A DNA stretch of 13,372 bases from positions 1 to 13,372 of the forward strand of contig CAJCBN010000488.1 of the NCBI GenBank assembly GCA_903960645.1. The letters are read 5' to 3'. Numbering within the stretch: position 1 is the stretch's first letter; every line of letters begins with the position of its first letter. Below are positions 1 to 5,153 of this stretch, piece after piece. This DNA is from an uncultured Actinomycetes bacterium. GTDB lineage: Bacteria > Actinomycetota > Thermoleophilia > Gaiellales > F1-60-MAGs149. A program made the translations under genes and the position numbers. Below the pieces are notes generated by a model. The model was not told the origin of the DNA. It made no database searches and was given only the letters and a program-made list of their open reading frames with translations.

Positions 1-522
1 ACACCGATGCGGGACCGCTTCGGCATCTCGCTCCGCCTCGAGTACTACACCCCGGAGGAGCTGCTGCGGATCATCGAGCGGTCGGCGGGGATCCTCGCGC
101 TGACGATCGACGCCGACGCCGCCGGCGAGATCGCCCGCCGCTCACGGGGCACGCCGCGCGTTGCCAACCGCATCCTGCGACGCGTCCGCGACGTCGCGCA
201 GGTGCGTGGCTGGGACGCCGTCGACCGCGCGGGCGCGCTCGAGGCCCTCGACCTGCTCGGCGTGGACGAGGACGGTCTCGATCGCGCCGACCGCGAGTAC
301 CTGCGTGCGATCGCCCAGCGCTTCAACGGCGGGCCCGTCGGGCTCAGCACCATCGCCGTCGCGATTGGCGAGGATGAGGGGACGCTCGAGGAGGTCTACG
401 AGCCGTACCTGATCCAGCAGGGATTGATTCAGCGCACACCGCGCGGACGTGTCCTGACGCCGCGCGGGCGGGAGCTGACGGGGATGCCGAACGATCCCGG
501 CATGCCGTCGCTACTCGACTAG
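1..522 (+). CDS. ruvB: RuvB, Holliday-junction branch-migration helicase (5'-truncated by window edge)
   Basis: The reading frame is already open at base 1, and the first Met (base 7) lies inside the conserved (L)RDRFG segment, so this is the C-terminal 173 residues of a longer protein (RuvB is usually about 330-350 aa). RuvB is the hexameric AAA+ motor that, with RuvA, drives branch migration of Holliday junctions in recombinational repair. Seen here: RDRFG, the end of the AAA+ core that carries the arginine-finger region; LEYYTPEELLRIIERSA, the start of the small AAA+ lid domain; RSRGTPRVANRILRRVRD, the sensor-2 segment; then a C-terminal winged helix ending in RTPRGRVLTPRGREL. Walker A and B lie upstream of the window. 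The gene ends at TAG 520-522. The next gene is 232 nt away, so the usual ruvB-queA adjacency is interrupted. The identification is secure. Confidence 0.96.
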   Translation, partial: TPMRDRFGISLRLEYYTPEELLRIIERSAGILALTIDADAAGEIARRSRGTPRVANRILRRVRDVAQVRGWDAVDRAGALEALDLLGVDEDGLDRADREYLRAIAQRFNGGPVGLSTIAVAIGEDEGTLEEVYEPYLIQQGLIQRTPRGRVLTPRGRELTGMPNDPGMPSLLD

Positions 523-592
523 CCGTAGACCGCCCAAGGGCCGTCGAGACCGTCGCTGGATGGCGCCGCGTGCGGAAGGCCGTTCGGCACAT

Positions 593-649
593 CTCGTCGG
601 ACGCTCCCAAGCGGCGCTGGTCGTTCGGAGGTCGCCAGCGGCCGACGAG
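593..649. other. Nested inverted repeats in the ruvB downstream region
   Basis: An 8-bp perfect inverted repeat, CTCGTCGG (593-600) with CCGACGAG (642-649), encloses a second one, CGCTGG (615-620) with CCAGCG (635-640). Together they can form one stacked hairpin with an asymmetric internal loop. It lies 70 nt past the ruvB stop and has no T-run after it. It may be a terminator of the kind without a U-tract found in GC-rich actinobacteria, or a structured RNA. The pairing is seen; the function is inferred. Confidence 0.4.
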
Positions 650-687
650 TCCACTGGGGCAACAATCAGCCGCTGCCAGCCAGCTGT

Positions 688-704
688 TCTCCCACGCTGG
701 GAGA
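688..704. other. Perfect 7-bp hairpin/dyad just upstream of a promoter
   Basis: TCTCCCA (688-694) and TGGGAGA (698-704) pair perfectly around a CGC loop. The dyad ends 15 nt before the proposed -35 hexamer of the collagen-like gene. It could end transcription coming from ruvB or be an operator for the downstream gene. No U-tract follows. The pairing is certain; the role is not. Confidence 0.4.
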
Positions 705-718
705 CGAGCGAAAGCGGG

Positions 719-747
719 TAGACGCGGAGCCAGACGAGTGGTAGTTT
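719..747 (+). promoter_or_regulatory. Candidate promoter of the collagen-like gene, placed for leaderless transcription
   Basis: TAGACG (719-724, four of six matches to TTGACA) is separated by exactly 17 nt from TAGTTT (742-747, fitting the TANNNT actinobacterial -10). Seven nt then separate the -10 from the ATG at 755, so transcription would begin at or next to the start codon. No Shine-Dalgarno sequence is seen before this ATG, which fits a leaderless mRNA. This is the only promoter in the window with a recognisable -35. Confidence 0.55.
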
Positions 748-754
748 CCGCCAA

Positions 755-1501
755 ATGAGGGTTCCTTCTCCTTCTTTGGTCGTCGCCAGCATCGCGCTCT
801 TCGTGGCTCTCGGCGGAACGAGTTACGCGGTGACGCAGCTGCCGAAGAACTCGGTCGGCTCCAAGCAACTGAAGGCGAGCGCGGTGACGCAGTCGAAGCT
901 CGCGTCCGCATCCGTCACTGGTGCAAAGGTCATGGACGGGTCATTGGCCGCGGCGGACCTCTCCGCCGATGCGCGCGCGTCGCTCAAGGGCGCACCCGGC
1001 GCGAAGGGGGAAGCTGGAGCAAAGGGGGAGGCAGGAGCAAAGGGAGACGCGGGTCCGACGGCATCGGCATACGCGAGCATCAATATTTCTCCGAATCTCA
1101 CGCTCACCGCTGGCACTGACTTCACGGTTCTCGAGACCGCTGACGCTGAAACCGGAAGCGGCACCATGATCATCACGACCCGCAGCCGGGCAGTGGCCGC
1201 CGCCAGCATCTCGGTGTTTAAAGGGACCGGCGCATCGGCTGCCGCAGCCGATGTTGACTGCCAGATCTTCGCCGACAGTCTCGGCACTACTCGTCTGATC
1301 GGCCAGGTTGGCCGCGCAACGCTCACCGCCACGGTCGGCGGCGGCGCTGTGTACGGGGAGATCGGACTCACGGGTGCAATTGCGCTGGATCCCGGCGAGT
1401 ACTCCTTCGGCGTGTCCTGCAAGCAGAACAACGGCACTAATTCTTTTGCCACGCCGAGTTTTGACAGGGGTGACCTCACCGTGATCGCCACCGGCATCTG
1501 A
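755..1501 (+). CDS. Secreted collagen-like repeat protein of Thermoleophilia type, function unknown
   Basis: 248 aa. Residues 8-26 form a hydrophobic signal/anchor segment ending near GGTSYAV. Residues 29-70 hold degenerate short repeats (LPKNSVGSKQLK, AVTQSKL, SVTGAKVMDGSL) typical of secreted proteins in Thermoleophilia genomes. Residues 79-100 are seven Gly-X-Y triplets rich in Ala, Lys and Glu/Asp, able to form a short collagen-like trimer. Residues 105-248 form a beta-rich, Gly/Ala/Thr-rich domain with two cysteines (C169, C222) that could make a disulfide outside the cell. I infer a trimeric cell-surface or secreted protein; the C-terminal domain belongs to no family I recognise. The start at 755 is supported by the signal peptide and by the -10 hexamer 7 nt upstream. 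Base use in the C-terminal half is less GC-rich at third positions than in neighbours (for example around 1081-1100, 1217-1224 and 1439-1450), hinting at a different evolutionary history. The gene is monocistronic and convergent with the channel gene. Confidence 0.85.
   Translation: MRVPSPSLVVASIALFVALGGTSYAVTQLPKNSVGSKQLKASAVTQSKLASASVTGAKVMDGSLAAADLSADARASLKGAPGAKGEAGAKGEAGAKGDAGPTASAYASINISPNLTLTAGTDFTVLETADAETGSGTMIITTRSRAVAAASISVFKGTGASAAAADVDCQIFADSLGTTRLIGQVGRATLTATVGGGAVYGEIGLTGAIALDPGEYSFGVSCKQNNGTNSFATPSFDRGDLTVIATGI
998..1051 (+). repeat. Three tandem 18-bp units coding for collagen-like triplets
   Basis: Three in-frame 18-bp units encode GAKGEA, GAKGEA and GAKGDA (residues 82-99). 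The units differ mainly at third bases and in the last Glu-to-Asp change. An in-frame tandem repeat of this kind can change copy number by slippage without breaking the frame, altering the length of the collagen-like stalk. Confidence 0.8.
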
Positions 1502-1573
1502 GGAGCGACGTCGCAGTGCTGCGCTGCTGACGGTACTCCGGCGGTGTTCACGTCCCTCGAGAACTCGGCCGTC

Positions 1574-1594
1574 GGGGACCAGTTGCCGGCCCCC
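1574..1594. terminator. Candidate hairpin terminator between convergent genes
   Basis: GGGGACC (1574-1580) and GGCCCCC (1588-1594) pair over seven positions with one A-C mismatch around a 7-nt loop. It lies 72 nt after the stop of the collagen-like gene, in the convergent gap before the channel gene. No T-run follows, so factor-independent termination is uncertain. Confidence 0.3.
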
Positions 1595-1640
1595 AGGTCA
1601 GAGTCGACCGGAGCAGGCTGCGTGAGCACCGAGGCAGCAT

Positions 1641-1652
1641 CGGATGCATCCG
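1641..1652. repeat. 12-bp perfect palindrome CGGATGCATCCG
   Basis: A perfectly self-complementary 12-mer lies in the convergent gap between the collagen-like gene and the channel gene. It could be a protein-binding dyad or chance; nothing else in the sequence decides this. Confidence 0.25.
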
Positions 1653-1663
1653 GCACGGCAATC

Positions 1664-1677
1664 CCCACGCCTGTGGG
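1664..1677 (-). terminator. Candidate terminator hairpin of the channel gene
   Basis: Read on the minus strand, CCCAC-AGGC-GTGGG is a perfect 5-bp stem with a 4-nt loop, starting 8 nt after the channel stop codon and followed by GATT. Position and orientation fit a short terminator; the stem is modest and the T-run is poor. Confidence 0.4.
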
Positions 1678-1685
1678 TAGCCGTC

Positions 1686-2516
1686 CTAATCGCGGCGCGA
1701 GCGCAGGCCGTGCTCGACGGCGTCGAGCGCCTCGCGCAGGTCGCGGATGCGGGCCTCGATGTCGGCCGTGTCGCCACCCTGACGGATGCGCTCTTCCTGC
1801 CGAACCTCCTCGAGGCTGCCGATCATGATGCCGAGCAGCAGGTTGAGCACGACGAACGTGCCGAGCAGGATGAAGGACAGGAAGAACAGCACGCTCTCGA
1901 GCGGCTTGGCCTCGAAGACGAGCGCGAAGGTGGTCGTCCAGCCCTCGAGGGTCAAGATCGAGAACAGCGACAGCATGGAGCGCCCGATGTTGCCCCAGGC
2001 CACGGGATCGAGGTCGGCGAACAGCGTCCAGCCGACCATGCCGTAGAGGAACAGCAGGAGGCCGGTGAGAACGCCGAGGCCCGTCGCCGGGCGGATCGCC
2101 CGGGTGGCACCGCGCAGCAGCACCTGAACGTCGGGGAGGTACTTGAGCAGCCGCGCGACGCGGAGCAGGCGGAGGATGCGCAGCAGGGCGGCGTTCTCGC
2201 GGATCCCCGGCACGAACAGCGCGGCGATGATCACGAAGTCGAACACGTTCCAGCCGGACCGGAAGAACGCCTGCGGTCGGCGGCCGTACGCCAGGATCCG
2301 GATCACCAGCTCGGCCACGAAGATGGTCAGGAAGACGCTGTTGAGGAGGCGCAGCGTGTCGCCGTGCTGCGTCATGACCCCATCGAAGGTCTCCAGGCCG
2401 AGCAGCAGGGCGTTGAGGGCGATCACGACGATGATCGCGGTCTGGAAGCGCTCGGAGTCGGCGATGCGGGCGAAGCGTGCGGAAACGGCGCCGGTGGCGG
2501 TGGACGACGTCGTCAT
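1686..2516 (-). CDS. Voltage-gated cation channel, BacNav/CavMr type, with TLEGW filter
   Basis: 276 aa, one six-TM subunit expected to assemble as a tetramer in the membrane. S1 is at about 25-43, S2 57-77 (acidic E69), S3 89-103 (D93), and S4 110-127 with R113, R116, R119, R122 and K125 at perfect three-residue spacing: a full voltage sensor. S5 is at about 147-166, the pore helix 180-188, and the filter TLEGWTT 189-195 (bases 1932-1952). S6 is at 207-234 with N225. The tail has hydrophobic heptad positions I253, I257, L260, L264, V267 and L271, matching the tetramerising coiled coil of BacNav channels. Known BacNav filters read TLESW; Gly after Glu is the feature tied to Ca2+ selectivity in CavMr and seen in eukaryotic Cav domains I and III, so Ca2+ permeation is plausible but inferred. 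The start at 2516 was chosen over 2642 because AGGAG lies at 2521-2525 and the extra N-terminus would run through the queA promoter. The gene is divergent from queA. Confidence 0.92.
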   Translation of the reverse strand: MTTSSTATGAVSARFARIADSERFQTAIIVVIALNALLLGLETFDGVMTQHGDTLRLLNSVFLTIFVAELVIRILAYGRRPQAFFRSGWNVFDFVIIAALFVPGIRENAALLRILRLLRVARLLKYLPDVQVLLRGATRAIRPATGLGVLTGLLLFLYGMVGWTLFADLDPVAWGNIGRSMLSLFSILTLEGWTTTFALVFEAKPLESVLFFLSFILLGTFVVLNLLLGIMIGSLEEVRQEERIRQGGDTADIEARIRDLREALDAVEHGLRSRRD

Positions 2517-2520
2517 GACG

Positions 2521-2532
2521 CTCCTGATTCTG
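2521..2532 (-). promoter_or_regulatory. Ribosome binding site and possible -10 of the channel gene
   Basis: On the minus strand AGGAG (2521-2525) lies 4 nt before the ATG at 2516, supporting this start. Just upstream CAGAAT (2527-2532) resembles a -10 hexamer, but it would give only a very short leader and I see no well-spaced -35. The ribosome site is the firmer half of this call. Confidence 0.4.
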
Positions 2533-2590
2533 CCATGAGCCGGGTGTCTGACGGTGCGCGTCGGCGATTTCCCCAACCGCCGCCACGACG

Positions 2591-2614
2591 GCCAGAGGCC
2601 AACGGGGCGCTGGC
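2591..2614. other. Imperfect dyad in the divergent channel/queA gap
   Basis: GCCAG (2591-2595) and CTGGC (2610-2614) form an inverted repeat covering the place where a queA -35 would sit. It could be an operator serving one or both divergent promoters. The arms are short, and chance is a real alternative in such GC-rich DNA. Confidence 0.2.
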
Positions 2615-2621
2615 GCTCCGG

Positions 2622-2627
2622 TACCGT
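2622..2627 (+). promoter_or_regulatory. Candidate -10 hexamer of the queA operon (leaderless position)
   Basis: TACCGT fits TANNNT and is followed by exactly 7 nt and then the GTG start of queA at 2635, the same geometry as at 742-747. No clear -35 is seen. The hexamer supports the GTG start and predicts a transcript beginning at or next to it. Confidence 0.4.
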
Positions 2628-2634
2628 GCGCTGC

Positions 2635-3636
2635 GTGCGCATTGACGAGCTCGACTACGACCTGCCCGAGCACCTGATCGCCCAGGCGCCGCTCGAGCCG
2701 CGCGACGCCAGCCGGCTCCTGATTGTCGATCGGTCCGACGCCACGCTGACCGACGCCACGTTCCGCGACCTGCCCACGCTGCTCCGCGCGGATGACCTCG
2801 TGGTGCTCAACACGACACGCGTGCGGGCCGCGCGACTACGGCTGCGGCGCGCGACTGGCGGTGCGGCCGAGGTGCTCCTGCTCGAGCCGCAGGGTGACGT
2901 CTGGAAGGCGCTGGTACGCCCCGCCCGAAAGCTGCGGCCCGGCGCGCGTCTGGCCGGTGATGGCCTCGAGGTCGAGATCGTCGAGGTTGGCGAGGCCGGT
3001 GAGGCGCTCGTGCGCCTCCACGCCGAAGGCTCGATCGACGCGGCGATCGCACGGGCCGGCGTGATGCCCCTGCCGCCCTACATCCGCACCGCCGCGGCCG
3101 ACCCGGAGCGATACCAGACCGTCTTCGCCCAGACGCTTGGATCCGCCGCCGCACCGACCGCGGGCCTGCACTTCACGCCCGAGCTGCTGGAGCGCGTGCG
3201 GTCCGTCTGCCGTGTGGTCGAGGTGGACCTCCAGGTCGGACTGGACACGTTTCGCCCCGTCACTGCGGTGGCGCTCGAGGAGCACGAGATGCACTCCGAG
3301 GCCTACGCGGTCACACCGGCGGCGCGGGCGGAGATCACTGCCGCGGTGGCGGCCGGCCGTCGCGTCGTCGCCATCGGCACGACGACCACGCGCGTCCTCG
3401 AGACGATCGCGGATGCGGCGGCGCCCGACGTGGGGCGGACGTCGATCCTGCTCCAGCCCGGCGTGCCGTTCCGCACGGTCGGCGCGCTCGTGACGAACTT
3501 CCACCTGCCGCGCTCAACGCTGCTCGCCCTCGTGATGGGCCTGGCGGGGGAGTCGCTGATCCGGGACGCGTACGCTCACGCCGTGCGCGAGGGCTACCGC
3601 TTCTACTCGTTTGGCGACGCGATGGTGATCGTATGA
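2635..3636 (+). CDS. queA: QueA, S-adenosylmethionine:tRNA ribosyltransferase-isomerase
   Basis: 333 aa. QueA transfers and isomerises the ribosyl part of SAM onto preQ1-modified tRNA, giving epoxyqueuosine in the wobble base of GUN-anticodon tRNAs. The GTG start is chosen because the protein then begins VRIDELDYDLPEHLIAQ, the normal QueA N-terminus; a longer frame from 2554 would add 27 residues unlike the family. Family motifs in order: ATGGAAEVLLLEP, PLPPYI, GSAAAPTAGLHF (169-180), MHSEAYAV, AIGTTTTRVLET, TNFHLPRSTLLALV (from T287), and YRFYSFGDAMVIV at the C-terminus. One oddity is LQVGLDTFRPV, where the usual form is LHVGxGTFRPV, so His is replaced by Gln (Q200) and Gly by Asp (D204). 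The gene overlaps tgt by ATGA, so the two enzymes of the pathway are translationally coupled. The length is normal and the call is secure. Confidence 0.96.
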   Translation: MRIDELDYDLPEHLIAQAPLEPRDASRLLIVDRSDATLTDATFRDLPTLLRADDLVVLNTTRVRAARLRLRRATGGAAEVLLLEPQGDVWKALVRPARKLRPGARLAGDGLEVEIVEVGEAGEALVRLHAEGSIDAAIARAGVMPLPPYIRTAAADPERYQTVFAQTLGSAAAPTAGLHFTPELLERVRSVCRVVEVDLQVGLDTFRPVTAVALEEHEMHSEAYAVTPAARAEITAAVAAGRRVVAIGTTTTRVLETIADAAAPDVGRTSILLQPGVPFRTVGALVTNFHLPRSTLLALVMGLAGESLIRDAYAHAVREGYRFYSFGDAMVIV

Positions 3637-4751
3637 GCGTCCCCGACGCGTTCACGGTCGACGCCACGGACGGCGCGGCGCGTGCGTGCACGCTCCAGAC
3701 CGCGCACGGTCCGGTGCAGACGCCGGTCTTCATGCCGGTCGGCACGCTTGGCACCGTCAAAGGTGTCGATCCGCGCGAGCTCACGGAGATCGGTACACAG
3801 ATGCTGCTCGGCAATACCTACCACCTGCACCTGCGGCCCGGTGAGGAGCTGATCAGCGAGCTCGGCGGCCTGCATCGCTTCATGGGCTGGGACGGACCGA
3901 TCCTGACCGACTCCGGCGGCTTCCAGGTCTTCTCGCTGGCGCACACGCGCTCGATCGACGACGACGGCGTGACGTTCCGCAGCGTCTACGACGGTTCGGC
4001 GGTGCGGATGCGGCCCGAGGACGCCATGCGCGTGCAGGAGTTGCTCGGCTCGGACATTGCGATGTGCTTTGACGAGGTACCCAAGCCCGACGCCCCGCTG
4101 GCCGAGCTGGCGCGGGCCGTTGAGCGCACCACCCGCTGGGCCGAGCGCTGCCAGGCGAGCCCCGCGGCCCCCGGCCAGCTGCGGTTCGGCATCGTCCAGG
4201 GCGGGGTCGACGAGGCACTGCGCGCCAAGAGCGCCGCCGACATCCAGGCGATCGGCTTCGACGGCTACGCGATCGGCGGCCTCGCCGTGGGCGAGGATCG
4301 GGACGACATGTTCCGCGTCACGCAGAGCACTGCGCAGCTCCTGCCCGTCAGTCACCCCCGCTACTTCATGGGCATCGGGGATCCCGAGGGCATCCTGCGG
4401 GTGATCGCGGCGGGCGTGGACATGTTCGACTGCGTACTGCCCACTCGTCTCGGACGGACGGGGGCAGCGATGACGTCCCGCGGCCGCCTGAACATGCGGA
4501 ATGCGACCTTCGCCCGCGACCCACGACCACTTGACGAGGACTGCGGCTGCAGCACCTGCCAGCGCTTCTCACGGGCCTACATCCGCCATCTCGTGGCCCA
4601 AAAGGAACTGCTCGGCATGCGCCTCCTGTCGGTTCACAACATGGCCTTCCTGCTAGCCTTGACGAGATCCGCCAGAGAGGCGATCGTCGAACAGCGGTTC
4701 GACGCCTTTCTCGCCGATGCCCTCCAGCGACTCAAGACCGGAACCGACTGA
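3633..4751 (+). CDS. tgt: Tgt, bacterial queuine tRNA-guanine transglycosylase
   Basis: 372 aa. Tgt exchanges the wobble guanine-34 of Asp, Asn, His and Tyr tRNAs for preQ1, the step before QueA. Catalytic residues are visible: D93 in LTDSGGFQVFSL (general base) and D266 in DMFDCVLPTRLGRTG (nucleophile). Other family blocks are MLLGNTYHLHLRPG, FGIVQGGVDEALR, GYAIGGLAVGE and YFMGIGDPEGIL. The structural zinc site C-x-C-x2-C-x25-H is complete (C304, C306, C309, H335). Length and motifs match the bacterial homodimeric enzyme rather than archaeal or eukaryotic forms. ATG 3633 overlaps the queA stop by 4 nt, and the stop codon abuts the yajC ATG with no gap, so queA, tgt and yajC should be on one message. 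Together with QueA it predicts queuosine-modified tRNA in this organism; the preQ1 synthesis genes are not in the window. Confidence 0.97.
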   Translation: MSVPDAFTVDATDGAARACTLQTAHGPVQTPVFMPVGTLGTVKGVDPRELTEIGTQMLLGNTYHLHLRPGEELISELGGLHRFMGWDGPILTDSGGFQVFSLAHTRSIDDDGVTFRSVYDGSAVRMRPEDAMRVQELLGSDIAMCFDEVPKPDAPLAELARAVERTTRWAERCQASPAAPGQLRFGIVQGGVDEALRAKSAADIQAIGFDGYAIGGLAVGEDRDDMFRVTQSTAQLLPVSHPRYFMGIGDPEGILRVIAAGVDMFDCVLPTRLGRTGAAMTSRGRLNMRNATFARDPRPLDEDCGCSTCQRFSRAYIRHLVAQKELLGMRLLSVHNMAFLLALTRSAREAIVEQRFDAFLADALQRLKTGTD

Positions 4752-5150
4752 ATGCAGACCTACCTCCTGCTCTTCGTGGCCATGGCTGCGATCTTCTACC
4801 TGCTGATTCTGCGGCCGCAGCAGCGCGCCAAGAAGGCGAAGGCCGAGATGGCTCAGGCCCTCGAGATCGGCTCCGACGTCCTCACCGTCGGCGGTATCTA
4901 CGGCAGCGTCGCCGAGTTGCGCGCTGACGACTTCGACCTCGAGATCGCTCCCGGCGTCGTGATGCGGATGGACCGCCGCGCGATCGCCACGGTAATCCGC
5001 GACACGTCTGACGACGACGTCGAGGACGACGACGACGATGATGCGGACATGGACGAGGACGCGGCAGAGCTCACGGACGGCAGCGACACCGCAGCCGACG
5101 AGCAGGCCGCGGCGGACGACGACGGCGACGTCGAGACCGCCAAGAGCTAG
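4752..5150 (+). CDS. yajC: YajC, Sec translocase accessory membrane protein with long acidic tail
   Basis: 132 aa. The N-terminus has one TM helix (about 2-19) ending at the hallmark LILRPQQRAKKAK, followed by the small conserved domain with LEIGSDVLTVGGIYGSV and MRMDRRAIATVI. YajC associates with SecD and SecF and helps the SecYEG channel; its exact role is still unclear. From about residue 84 the protein turns into a low-complexity tail of mostly Asp, Glu and Ala (bases 5008 to about 5145, including a GAC/GAT run at 5026-5044), making it longer than the usual 85-110 aa. The tail would lie on the cytoplasmic side. The ATG directly follows the tgt stop, and the stop is 3 nt before secDF, so the gene is embedded in the operon. 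No strong Shine-Dalgarno sequence is visible, so translation probably depends on coupling. Confidence 0.93.
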   Translation: MQTYLLLFVAMAAIFYLLILRPQQRAKKAKAEMAQALEIGSDVLTVGGIYGSVAELRADDFDLEIAPGVVMRMDRRAIATVIRDTSDDDVEDDDDDDADMDEDAAELTDGSDTAADEQAAADDDGDVETAKS

Positions 5151-5153
5151 CTC

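Noticed and set aside
2554..2634. N-terminal extension of QueA to an ATG at 2554
   Set aside because: The 27 extra residues are unlike QueA, and the GTG at 2635 gives the normal RIDELDYDLP start.
2517..2642. N-terminal extension of the channel to a Met at 2642
   Set aside because: The extra 42 residues are Arg/Pro-rich, precede the family-like start, and overlap the divergent queA start region. The ATG at 2516 has AGGAG upstream.
1644..2645. 333-codon plus-strand frame opposite the channel gene
   Set aside because: It is highly Glu/Asp/Gln/Arg-rich shadow translation; the minus-strand frame has a textbook voltage sensor and pore.
823..2673. 616-codon minus-strand frame covering the collagen-like gene and the channel region
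   Set aside because: It is out of frame with the channel and antisense to the collagen-like gene; it is low-complexity Arg/Pro/Ala sequence without motifs.
5026..5044. GAC/GAT run in yajC as a possible microsatellite of regulatory meaning
   Set aside because: It is explained by the poly-Asp coding tail; the codons are mixed and the frame is intact, so no separate feature is called.
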